Source: an uncultured Eubacteriales bacterium | Lineage (GTDB): Bacteria > Bacillota > Clostridia > Oscillospirales > Acutalibacteraceae | NCBI GenBank assembly: GCA_934476545.1 | Contig: CAKSOB010000026.1 | Coordinates: 1-16,578 of the forward strand | Length of the DNA: 16,578 nt | Direction of reading: 5' to 3' | In this document: in pieces, positions 7,741 to 13,310 of the stretch | Layout of the letters: each line of letters opens with the position of its first letter | Numbering within the stretch: the stretch's first letter is position 1 | Notes under the pieces: model-generated | The model's input: only the letters and a program-made list of their open reading frames with translations | What the model was told of the DNA's origin: nothing | The model's database searches: none | Made by a program: the position numbers and the translations under genes

Positions 7741-7800
7741 TGTAATTTCCCTTTAAGAATTAAAATCTACCTTTCCTATTAAAGAAGATAATTACTTTTT

Positions 7801-7829
7801 ATTATAATCCCTATGAGAAACCTCGTCAA
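7801..7829 (-). promoter_or_regulatory. Sigma-A promoter of ilvB-ilvN
   Basis: Minus strand: TTGACG (7829-7824), 17-bp spacer, perfect TATAAT (7806-7801). The predicted start near 7794 gives a leader of about 100 nt. Confidence 0.88.
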
Positions 7830-7867
7830 CTATTTTCTGTGTCTTTTCTGTGAATCTTTTAACAGAC

Positions 7868-7889
7868 GAAAAAGAGGGTTTCCCCTCTC
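7868..7889 (-). terminator. Intrinsic terminator after the XRE gene
   Basis: Minus strand: AGAGGG, loop GAAA, CCCTCT, then TTTTTC. It lies just past the stop codon of the XRE-family gene and separates it from the ilvB promoter. On the plus strand a T-run also follows a few bases after the stem, but no plus-strand gene enters it. Confidence 0.8.
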
Positions 7890-7894
7890 TGTTT

Positions 7895-8338
7895 TTATTC
7901 AACCGGTTTTGTAATCACTTCATTGCTTACAGTTGTCCGGATATTCTCCGGATTCAGATTGAGATTCGGAACACTGAAAAATCCAACTATAGCCACCACA
8001 ATTAAAAATATGATAACAATCATCGCCGCCAATGCAATTCCAATGATTTTCCAAATCCGGCGGGACCGACGATTTTTCACCGCAAGCTGCTCATTGATTC
8101 TGGATAACTGCTCGGCAATGTCATTTGTGGCGGGTTCCGATTCCAGTTTCTCTCCCAACAATTCGCTAACCGATACCTCTAATATTTCTGCCAGACGAAT
8201 CAGCATCTCTGCATCGGGGATAGACAATCCTTTCTCCCATTTGGAAATAGTCTGCCTGACAACGTGCAGTCGGGCTGCTAATTCTTCTTGCGAGAATCCT
8301 TTTTGTTTTCTGAGCATTTTTAGATTTTCACCAAACAC
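7895..8338 (-). CDS. XRE-family DNA-binding protein with a C-terminal membrane anchor
   Basis: Probable transcription regulator; targets unknown. The N-terminal Cro/C1-type helix-turn-helix (about 5-60; LKMLRKQKGFSQEELAARL, recognition helix near VRQTISKWEKG) is followed by an acidic/polar linker, a basic patch (RRSRR, 90-94) and one strong transmembrane helix (about 96-122), then a 25-residue tail predicted outside. The positive-inside rule puts the DNA-binding domain in the cytoplasm. The start is GTG at 8338, with AAGGAG 11 bases upstream; starting at the internal ATG (residue 8) would trim helix 1. It is a single-gene unit with its own terminator. Membrane-tethered XRE proteins are common in Clostridia, often of unknown role. 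No promoter could be assigned confidently. Confidence 0.87.
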   Translation of the reverse strand: MFGENLKMLRKQKGFSQEELAARLHVVRQTISKWEKGLSIPDAEMLIRLAEILEVSVSELLGEKLESEPATNDIAEQLSRINEQLAVKNRRSRRIWKIIGIALAAMIVIIFLIVVAIVGFFSVPNLNLNPENIRTTVSNEVITKPVE

Positions 8339-8463
8339 GATTTATCACACTCCTTCGCTTTGATACATCAAGGGTAGCACGGAAGCCACCATACCACAAG
8401 CAACGGAGAATAACATTTCGGCAACTGCCGGTAAACCACGCAAAATCCCCGTACAAAACAGAA

Positions 8464-8485
8464 CCCCCACGCCAAAACGTGGGGG
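8464..8485 (-). terminator. Hairpin terminator after the small barrel-protein gene
   Basis: CCCCCACG and CGTGGGGG form a perfect 8-bp stem with a 6-base loop. On the minus strand it is followed by TTCTGTTTTG, a broken T-tract. It lies 22 bp past the stop codon of the gene at 8507-8797. The stem is strong and the tail weak. Confidence 0.65.
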
Positions 8486-8506
8486 ATTCTCTACTTTCAG
8501 CTATTT

Positions 8507-8797
8507 TCAAGCGGTGGTGTAAATGCGAACCTCCGGGTCGGCGCTCCAGAGCGGCTGCAAGCCTACGAATACGTCCTTTTGGAACAGCTCACTTTGGAGA
8601 TATGCTTCGGCGTGGGCTGCGCTGTCAAAGCCGTGGAGTACCTGCACATCCTCTTCTCGAATCAGCAACTCTTTGGTCAGTGCGCCGTCAATCTGCTCCA
8701 AAAAAGGGCCTCTGTAATCGGTGTATACCTTTGCGGCAGCAGGGCGATTTTCCGGATTAATTTTCATGGTGATTTCCAAATAAGCGGCTACTTTCAT
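8507..8797 (-). CDS. Small protein resembling dimeric alpha/beta-barrel (ABM-like) proteins
   Basis: A 96-aa soluble protein with no signal or membrane segment. The strand/helix pattern (MKVAAYLEITMKI strand, helix around ENRPAAAKVYTDYRGPFLEQI, strand LTKELLIREEDVQVLHGF, helix AAHAEAYLQSELF, final strand EVRIYTTA) fits the ferredoxin-like fold of antibiotic-biosynthesis-monooxygenase-like or stress-responsive barrel proteins. That is a fold-level guess from pattern, not a recognised signature, and the reaction is unknown. The ATG at 8797 has AGGAGG 9 bases upstream. It is divergent from the LysE-HxlR-GNAT operon and shares the intergenic palindrome, so it may belong to the same regulon. Confidence 0.8.
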   Translation of the reverse strand: MKVAAYLEITMKINPENRPAAAKVYTDYRGPFLEQIDGALTKELLIREEDVQVLHGFDSAAHAEAYLQSELFQKDVFVGLQPLWSADPEVRIYTTA

Positions 8798-8860
8798 GGT
8801 TCAATTCCTCCTAAAATGTAAGTGGTGTTGGTGTTTACCGGTGTTGGTTTTTCATGATGT

Positions 8861-8878
8861 CACCGAGTACGTTCGGTG
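8861..8878. repeat. Inverted repeat CACCGA-N6-TCGGTG with outer arms
   Basis: CACCGA (8861-8866) and TCGGTG (8873-8878) are perfect inverted arms. Outer arms ATGATG (8854-8859) and CATCAT (8885-8890) are also complementary. It lies in the predicted 5' leader of the minus-strand gene at 8507-8797, so it could be an RNA hairpin or a second operator. Confidence 0.55.
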
Positions 8879-8896
8879 TGATTTCATCATAAGCCC

Positions 8897-8925
8897 TTTA
8901 CACGGAGAAAACCAGTGGTCTGCAA
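8897..8925 (-). promoter_or_regulatory. Candidate promoter of the small barrel-protein gene
   Basis: Minus strand: TTGCAG (8925-8920), 17-bp spacer, TGTAAA (8902-8897). The match is moderate; a better -10 (TATGAT, 8891-8886) lies further on but lacks a good -35. The -35 touches the palindrome at 8924-8948. Confidence 0.4.
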
Positions 8926-8948
8926 ATTTATGAGCTACTCATAAATTT
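8924..8948. promoter_or_regulatory. Perfect palindrome, candidate operator of the divergent promoters
   Basis: AAATTTATGAG, CTA, CTCATAAATTT: 11-bp perfect arms with a 3-bp centre. It ends 9 bp before the -35 of the exporter operon promoter and overlaps the -35 of the candidate minus-strand promoter. The HxlR regulator encoded in the exporter operon is the obvious candidate ligand, by inference from position. Confidence 0.75.
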
Positions 8949-8957
8949 CATAGTAAC

Positions 8958-8986
8958 TTGTCATTTTTTATCTGCACGATTATAAT
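8958..8986 (+). promoter_or_regulatory. Sigma-A promoter of the LysE-HxlR-GNAT operon
   Basis: TTGTCA (8958-8963), 17-bp spacer, perfect TATAAT (8981-8986). The start near 8993 leaves a leader of only about 19 nt before the ATG at 9012, which is preceded by AAGGAGGG. Confidence 0.88.
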
Positions 8987-9011
8987 GGAACCACGATAAG
9001 GAGGGATTCTC

Positions 9012-9599
9012 ATGACGCTTGCCATATTTGGAACTATGCTGTCTTACATGACAGTCAGTTCCTTCACCCCTGGGCCGGGTAATTTATTGGCGCTGAATAA
9101 CACCACCCAGTACGGGTTTTCCAAAAGTAAAAAATTATTACTGGGCATTTGCTGCGGCTATTGCTGTGTGCAAATCCTCTGCACCGTTGCGGTATATTGT
9201 TTAAACAGCTATATCTCCCCTGTGCTGTCTGTCCTAAAATATATTGGTGCGGCATACGTTTGTTGGATGGCAATTCGCATGATGCTCAGCAAGCCCGCTA
9301 CAGAAGAAACGACAAAAACACCCACGTTCCTGGCCGGATTTTTCTTGCAGCTTGTGAACGTTAAGATTTATTTCTATATTATCTCTCTATTGACCACCTA
9401 CCTCATTCCCAATATTGCTTCTCTGCCCCTGCTGTTTTTGGCAGGCGCAGGAGTAGTTGCCGTGGGCTGCTCCGCTACCTTTCTATGGGCATTTTGTGGC
9501 ACAAAGCTGCAAACCTTTTATCGGCGGTATTTTCGGTGGATCAATTTGGTTTTAGGCGCATTCTTGCTGTACTGCGCTTGGAGTATCATAAGGAGTTAA
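9012..9599 (+). CDS. LysE/RhtB-family amino-acid exporter
   Basis: Inner-membrane exporter of the LysE/RhtB superfamily; members export basic amino acids, homoserine/threonine, cysteine/O-acetylserine or related metabolites. At 195 aa it has the usual length and about six hydrophobic segments (about 3-26, 40-62, 65-88, 106-130, 134-160, 172-193). The hallmark TPGPGN is at 19-24, followed by the GFSKSKKLLLGICCG loop/helix. It is unusually Cys-rich for the family (for example ICCGYCC), so a thiol or cysteine-related substrate is conceivable, but substrate cannot be read from sequence. The ATG follows AAGGAGGG. Three bases separate it from the HxlR gene, so exporter and regulator are made together and the regulator probably senses a compound that the pump removes. 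Confidence 0.92.
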   Translation: MTLAIFGTMLSYMTVSSFTPGPGNLLALNNTTQYGFSKSKKLLLGICCGYCCVQILCTVAVYCLNSYISPVLSVLKYIGAAYVCWMAIRMMLSKPATEETTKTPTFLAGFFLQLVNVKIYFYIISLLTTYLIPNIASLPLLFLAGAGVVAVGCSATFLWAFCGTKLQTFYRRYFRWINLVLGAFLLYCAWSIIRS

Positions 9600-9602
9600 G
9601 CA

Positions 9603-9989
9603 ATGTATGAACCAAAATTAGAAAAGGATATTCGTTGTCCGCTGGAATACGGCTTATCGGTTTTCGGCGGAAAATGGAAGCCCCGCATTATTTGTGTACT
9701 GGCAGAAAAAGAATGTTTGCGATACGGCGAATTGCGGCGGGAAATGGCAAACATTACCGATGCGGTTCTCGCCACCACCCTGAAAGAATTGCTGGCAGAC
9801 CAAATGATTCAGCGGACACAATTTGATGAAATTCCTCCTCGGGTAGAATACCGACTCACAGAAAAAGGCAAGTCGGTGATTCCCATTTTGCAAAGCATCT
9901 GCCGTTGGTCCGGCGCATACCATCGGGAGGAACACCCCCACACATTAGCCCAATGTCAAAACTGCGATTATCGGGAGGGAACGAAATGA
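9603..9989 (+). CDS. HxlR-family winged-helix transcription regulator
   Basis: DNA-binding dimer of the HxlR/YodB/HypR family, many of which sense reactive electrophiles, aldehydes or quinones. The 128-aa protein has the canonical N-terminal CPLEYGLSVFGGKWKPRII, winged helix-turn-helix (about 12-95; ELRREMANITDAVLATTLKEL recognition region, PPRVEYRLTEKG wing) and a C-terminal dimerisation helix. C12 matches the conserved N-terminal cysteine that acts as redox sensor in YodB/HypR. It also ends with CQNC (118-121), an added CxxC that could bind metal or form a disulfide. Start ATG has AAGGAG upstream inside the lysE-like gene's end. Its stop overlaps the next start (ATGA). A likely autoregulator through the palindrome at 8924-8948. 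Confidence 0.94.
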   Translation: MYEPKLEKDIRCPLEYGLSVFGGKWKPRIICVLAEKECLRYGELRREMANITDAVLATTLKELLADQMIQRTQFDEIPPRVEYRLTEKGKSVIPILQSICRWSGAYHREEHPHTLAQCQNCDYREGTK

Positions 9990-10408
9990 CAATTACTTAT
10001 ACAGAAGAAAAACGATTTACCAAGGAACAGGTGCAAGACCTGTTTCTATCCGTGGGATGGATTTCCGGGCAATATCCGGAGCGACTGTTTCGATCTTTGA
10101 TGCAATCCTCCACGGTCCTCACCGCTTGGGACGGCGACCGCTTGGTGGGTCTTGCCCGTGCTCTGGATGACGGAGACATGGTTGTTTTTTTCCACTATGT
10201 ACTGGTACACCCCGACTACCAAGGAAAGGGCATCGCCGGCACCATGGTCACAAAGCTCAAAGAAAAATACAGTTCCTATATGTATCTTGGTATTATGCCG
10301 GAACAAAGCAAGAACGTTCCTTTTTATGAAAAGTATGGCTTCAAGGTACTGCCGGACGGAACACCCATGAAAATCATGCATCTCCCGGACCCAACAGACC
10401 CAACTTAA
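9986..10408 (+). CDS. GNAT-family N-acetyltransferase
   Basis: Probable acetyl-CoA-dependent acetyltransferase of unknown substrate. The 140-aa protein matches a single GNAT fold: helix/strand with TAWDGDRLVGLARAL (46-60), motif A strand and acetyl-CoA loop VLVHPDYQGKGIAGTMV (72-88; Q79-G80-K81-G82), and motif B region NVPFYEKYGFKVL (110-122). The ATG at 9986 overlaps the HxlR stop codon by ATGA and has GGAGGGAACGAA before it, so translation is coupled; in-frame starts further upstream lie within the HxlR gene and are unlikely. Last gene of the exporter operon. A plausible role is acetylating the exported or sensed compound, an inference from context only. Confidence 0.93.
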   Translation: MTITYTEEKRFTKEQVQDLFLSVGWISGQYPERLFRSLMQSSTVLTAWDGDRLVGLARALDDGDMVVFFHYVLVHPDYQGKGIAGTMVTKLKEKYSSYMYLGIMPEQSKNVPFYEKYGFKVLPDGTPMKIMHLPDPTDPT

Positions 10409-10420
10409 TTTTATTTTGCA

Positions 10421-10460
10421 AAAAAAGAACCCCCATGTCTTAGCATGGAGGTTCTTTTTT
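10421..10460. terminator. Bidirectional terminator between convergent operons
   Basis: AAAAAAGAACC-C-CCATG pairs with CATGG-A-GGTTCTTTTTT (one mismatch) around a 6-base loop. A/T tracts on both sides give a U-run in either direction. It serves the GNAT gene (plus) and the NTF2-like gene (minus), which converge here. Confidence 0.93.
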
Positions 10461-10473
10461 TCGGAAATGTGTC

Positions 10474-10809
10474 TTATTTTGGACGAACGTGCAATCGTTC
10501 AATCAAGCCGTTTTCATCAACTCGGCGGATCGTAGCAATCGCCATAACGCAATAGCCACCAATGGTTGCAAAGAACTTTGCTTGGGTATCGCTGAGAATT
10601 TCTGCACCGTAAATATGGTATTGACGGAACACAAATTTATTCCGGAAAAACATATCAATGGCTTCTTTTCCGTAAACATGGTACTCGTGGGCTCTGCCGG
10701 TGCTGGTAGGGCAGTAGTCCCGAATGGTGCCTTCCGGCGCAAACAGCTCGGATAGTGCAGTGTGGTCACACTGCTCCAGTGCTCTGATATATTGTTCAAT
10801 CAGTTTCAT
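10474..10809 (-). CDS. NTF2-like / SnoaL-like domain protein
   Basis: A 111-aa protein with the NTF2-like cone-fold pattern: N-terminal helices (IEQYIRALEQCDHTALSELFAPEGTIRDY), a helix around GKEAIDMFFRNKF, then curved beta strands ending VDENGLIERLHVRP. NTF2-like/SnoaL members include dehydratases, isomerases, cyclases and plain ligand binders. Tyr/His/Asp-rich pocket candidates (D31, Y32, H41, H44, Y64, H65) are visible, but I cannot assign a catalytic set. The ATG at 10809 has GGAGGG 7 bases upstream. It starts 17 bp after the SDR gene, so the two are co-transcribed and probably act in one small-molecule conversion. It shares no evident specific resemblance with the bile-acid dehydratase BaiE. 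Confidence 0.85.
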   Translation of the reverse strand: MKLIEQYIRALEQCDHTALSELFAPEGTIRDYCPTSTGRAHEYHVYGKEAIDMFFRNKFVFRQYHIYGAEILSDTQAKFFATIGGYCVMAIATIRRVDENGLIERLHVRPK

Positions 10810-10826
10810 CGTTAGACCCTCCTACC

Positions 10827-11615
10827 TTAATATACTTTTTCGGAATTAAGCAACGCATCGGTACCGCCGTCTACAAAGAGAACAATACCGTTGATGCCTC
10901 TTGCCTGCTTGGACAGCAGAAATACCATGGCGTTGGCAATCTCCTCCGGCTCCATTAACGGGCTGTCCCCGTAGTGGGTCGGTACCGGCAAGGCGCTAAC
11001 GGCATATTTTTCTGCATCACTCAGGCTGTCGGTCATGGCAGTGCGAACGTTACCCGGTGCCAACGCATTAACCCGAACACCGTTTGCTGCCCAAGATACG
11101 GAAATCCGGCGAACCCAACGAGTCAGCGCATACTTGGAAGCCACATACATATCTTGTCCCACCGTAGGAGAGGAGCTGTCATACCGAGAAACGATCTCTC
11201 GGATTTTCTCTTCATCGCCTACATTGTTCAGCAGGTCTACAATATCCATCCGGTTGGTACCACGGGAAATGGTGTTGGAAACCGTCACCACCAAGCTGCC
11301 TTTTTTCAGCTTTAACAGGTCATACACACCTCTTGCCAAACGAATGGTTCCGAAATAGTTCAGGGAAATGAGCAACGGATAGTTTCCGCCGCTGCCGGAC
11401 ACGCCTGCATTGCAAATTAAGCCGTCCAATCCCTCCGGTGCCATTTGGTGCAGTGCATCAATCGCTTGTTGTCTGCCCTCCGGTGTGGCAAGGTTCACAC
11501 AAATGTCGCCATCCTTCAAGTCAATGTTAATCACCTGATGTCCCTGTTGCTTCAAAAGCTCCTTTGTTGCAGCGCCGATTCCGCTGGAACCGCCGGTAAT
11601 TGCATATACTCCCAT
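10827..11615 (-). CDS. SDR-family oxidoreductase, 3-alpha-hydroxysteroid-dehydrogenase-like
   Basis: NAD(P)H-dependent short-chain dehydrogenase/reductase. The 262-aa Rossmann protein shows TGGSSGIG (7-14), an acidic strand-2 end (IDLKDGD, favouring NAD(H)), NAG (69-71), catalytic Y157 and K161 (YVASK) and PG (187-188). Overall layout (GIGAAT...GHQ...L-TPEGR-QAI...GLDGLICNAG, ISLNYFGT, ending DGGTDALL) resembles, from memory, the Comamonas 3-alpha-hydroxysteroid dehydrogenase/carbonyl reductase HsdA subgroup rather than BaiA or FabG. The substrate is unproven and could be a steroid, a bile acid or another carbonyl. I chose ATG 11615 with GGGAGGAG just upstream; an in-frame TTG at 11639 would be read through that site. 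First gene of a two-gene unit with the NTF2-like protein. Confidence 0.92.
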   Translation of the reverse strand: MGVYAITGGSSGIGAATKELLKQQGHQVINIDLKDGDICVNLATPEGRQQAIDALHQMAPEGLDGLICNAGVSGSGGNYPLLISLNYFGTIRLARGVYDLLKLKKGSLVVTVSNTISRGTNRMDIVDLLNNVGDEEKIREIVSRYDSSSPTVGQDMYVASKYALTRWVRRISVSWAANGVRVNALAPGNVRTAMTDSLSDAEKYAVSALPVPTHYGDSPLMEPEEIANAMVFLLSKQARGINGIVLFVDGGTDALLNSEKVY

Positions 11616-11687
11616 AACTCCTCCCTTTCTGTCATCCAACGGATGACCCTATCAAAAAGATGTTTCCTAATTCCATAAAGTTAGCCA

Positions 11688-11703
11688 ATACTAATTTTAG
11701 TAT
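11688..11703. promoter_or_regulatory. Palindrome in the SDR / nitroreductase intergenic region
   Basis: ATACTAA-TT-TTAGTAT, perfect 7-bp arms with a 2-bp centre. It is placed in the upstream region of the SDR gene and looks like a winged-helix repressor site of TACT...AGTA type. Binding partner unknown. Confidence 0.6.
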
Positions 11704-11744
11704 ATCACATTCGATTTTACCCTTACCGTGACCTTATCACATTC
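11703..11744. repeat. Pair of TATCACATTC direct repeats 32 bp apart
   Basis: TATCACATTC occurs at 11703-11712 and 11735-11744. The 32-bp period is close to three helical turns, so a tandem-binding regulator would meet both on one face of the DNA. It directly abuts the palindrome at 11688-11703. Confidence 0.6.
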
Positions 11745-11788
11745 TTTTATGCAGAACTTTTTCGCTTCTGTTCCATCGGTGGTTTGCA

Positions 11789-11817
11789 TTGACATCTTTT
11801 TGGGAGGGGTGTATATT
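11789..11817 (+). promoter_or_regulatory. Sigma-A promoter of the nitroreductase-methyltransferase gene
   Basis: TTGACA (11789-11794), 17-bp spacer, TATATT (11812-11817), one mismatch from consensus. The start near 11824 is 31 nt before the ATG at 11855. This also shows that an in-frame TTG at 11789 cannot be the start of translation. Confidence 0.85.
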
Positions 11818-11854
11818 GAAACAAACCGATTACGTTTGGAAAGAAGGAATCTTC

Positions 11855-13042
11855 ATGGAATTACTGGATATGATGAAACATCGCCGCAGTGTGCGAACCT
11901 ACAACGGGCAACCGGTCAGTGACAAGAATGTAGAACAAATCCTCTTGGCAGGGCTGTTCTCTGCCAGCGGACGGGCTCGCCGTCCTTGGGAGTTTATTGT
12001 GGTACGAGATAAAGACCTGCTGCAAAAGCTGTCTGTATGCCGAGAGCATGGGGCAGGAATGTTAGCCAATGCCGACTGCGCCATTGTGGTGTTGGGCGAC
12101 CCGCAAAAGACAGATGTTTGGGCGGAAGATTGCTCCATCGCCATGGCAAATATGCACTTGATGGCAGACTACTTGGGCGTGGGAAGCTGTTGGATTCAAA
12201 ACCGACTGCGCACCGCTCCCGACGGTCGTCCTGTCACGGCATACCTTCGGGAGTTACTCCGATTTCCGGAGCATTTGGAAGCAGAAGCCATTCTCTCTTT
12301 GGGTATGACCGACAACCATCCTGCCCCCCACACCGAGTCGGAGCTGCCCCTCTATCAAGTTCATCAAGATCACTTTGCTACGCCGTATCACATGGCGCAG
12401 CCGGACATGGAAAAAGCAGAGTATCTGCAAAACGCTCGGTTTCCACAGGGAGAATCCGGAAAAAGCGTGCTGTCCTTCATGCGGGATTCCCACGCTGCCG
12501 TTACCGGTTGGACGTTGGATTTGATGAACCCACAGCCGGATGACGTAATCTTGGACATCGGATGCGGCGGCGGACGGGCATTGAAGCGAGTATCTTCTTT
12601 GGTGCCAAACGGAACGCTCTACGGCGTGGATTATTCCGAAACAGCTGTAACCTCTACCAAAGAGGAAAACCCTGAGGATGTTGCTTCCGGAAAACTGACC
12701 GTCGTGCAAGGCAGCGTTTCTGCACTGCCGTTCCCAGACAATACCTTCGACAAAATCTTTTCTATTGAAAGCTACTACTTCTGGCCGGATTTGGAAAATG
12801 ACCTGAAAGAAATTCGCCGCGTGTTAAAGCCGGGCGGCAAGGTGTTCATCACAGCAGACATTCACAAACGGGAAAATCTTCCGGAGCAAGTGCTGTATCA
12901 CATTCGCACGCTGAACATGACCAACCTAAGCTTTGAAGAATTTGATGCGGTCATGCAAAAAGCCGGCTTCACCTCCGTAAAGATTTGCGGCAAAGAGCAT
13001 CAGGACTGGATGTGCGCCACCGGAGAAAAAGCAGCCGACTAA
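11855..13042 (+). CDS. Nitroreductase-methyltransferase fusion protein
   Basis: A 395-aa two-domain protein in one uninterrupted frame. Residues 1-172 are a nitroreductase-fold FMN flavoprotein: RRSVRTYNGQPV (10-21) with the Arg/Ser phosphate-binding start, WEFIVVRD (45-52), MANMHLMADYLGVGSCWI (97-114) and the end LPLYQVHQDHF. Residues about 196-393 are a class I SAM-dependent methyltransferase: RFPQGESGKSVLSFM lead-in, motif I LDIGCGGG (233-240), VDYS (258-261), LPFPDNTFDKIFSIESYYFWPD (291-312) and EIRRVLKPGGKV (319-330). The linker (about 173-195) is Met/Gln-rich. Start ATG has AAGGAATCTTC upstream. Function unknown: perhaps reduction of a nitro or quinone compound followed by O/N-methylation. 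Divergent from the SDR/NTF2 pair and probably co-regulated with it. Each domain is secure; the fusion should be checked for assembly error. Confidence 0.92.
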   Translation: MELLDMMKHRRSVRTYNGQPVSDKNVEQILLAGLFSASGRARRPWEFIVVRDKDLLQKLSVCREHGAGMLANADCAIVVLGDPQKTDVWAEDCSIAMANMHLMADYLGVGSCWIQNRLRTAPDGRPVTAYLRELLRFPEHLEAEAILSLGMTDNHPAPHTESELPLYQVHQDHFATPYHMAQPDMEKAEYLQNARFPQGESGKSVLSFMRDSHAAVTGWTLDLMNPQPDDVILDIGCGGGRALKRVSSLVPNGTLYGVDYSETAVTSTKEENPEDVASGKLTVVQGSVSALPFPDNTFDKIFSIESYYFWPDLENDLKEIRRVLKPGGKVFITADIHKRENLPEQVLYHIRTLNMTNLSFEEFDAVMQKAGFTSVKICGKEHQDWMCATGEKAAD

Positions 13043-13137
13043 GATTCGACACAATTCTTTTTGGTAGCGTCCCATCTTTTTTCCGTATTTACTATAGAAA
13101 AAAGATTACATTCCATGAAACCGCCTCTTTTTTGCCG

Positions 13138-13167
13138 AAAAATTCCCACGGATTCGGGAATTTTTTT
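13138..13167 (+). terminator. Intrinsic terminator after the fusion gene
   Basis: AAAAATTCCC and GGGAATTTTT form a 10-bp stem around an 8-base loop, with the T-run continuing to 13167. It lies about 95 bp past the stop codon of the nitroreductase-methyltransferase gene; the intervening stretch holds no gene. Confidence 0.75.
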
Positions 13168-13220
13168 CAAAAAGATTGCTTATTTTTCTTTTTTAGAAAT
13201 AAGAACAGGAAATTATCAGC

Positions 13221-13226
13221 TATAAT
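13221..13226 (+). promoter_or_regulatory. Candidate -10 element of the htrA-like gene
   Basis: A perfect TATAAT 85 bp before the start codon, in an A/T-rich stretch. No acceptable -35 hexamer lies 16-18 bp upstream (AATAAG at 17), so it may need an activator, as htrA genes often depend on an envelope-stress two-component system. Weak assignment. Confidence 0.4.
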
Positions 13227-13310
13227 AAAGACGTTTTTCACATCAACTTCACAATGGCAGTGCATAATAGAGTCACAGTCAAGCGACAAACGCAAAAGGA
13301 GTTGAACGAA

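Noticed and set aside
6276..7745. Long plus-strand open frame (489 codons) opposite ilvB
   Set aside because: It is antisense to a certain ilvB gene, rich in His/Asn/Arg and without recognisable domains; it is open only because of the codon pattern of ilvB.
7695..7800. T-box riboswitch or leader-peptide attenuator before ilvB
   Set aside because: The leader is only about 100 nt, with no T-box sequence, no terminator and no run of branched-chain codons.
10474..10809. BaiE-like bile acid 7-alpha-dehydratase
   Set aside because: Same broad fold class, but the protein is much shorter and the recalled BaiE catalytic surroundings are not matched; kept as NTF2-like only.
11789..11854. TTG-started 22-codon extension of the nitroreductase-methyltransferase gene
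   Set aside because: The TTG is part of the -35 hexamer and lies upstream of the predicted transcription start.
12037..12543. Plus-strand frame inside the fusion gene that could hint at a frameshift
   Set aside because: The main frame keeps all nitroreductase and methyltransferase motifs in phase; the alternative frame is Arg/Ser-rich with no domain.
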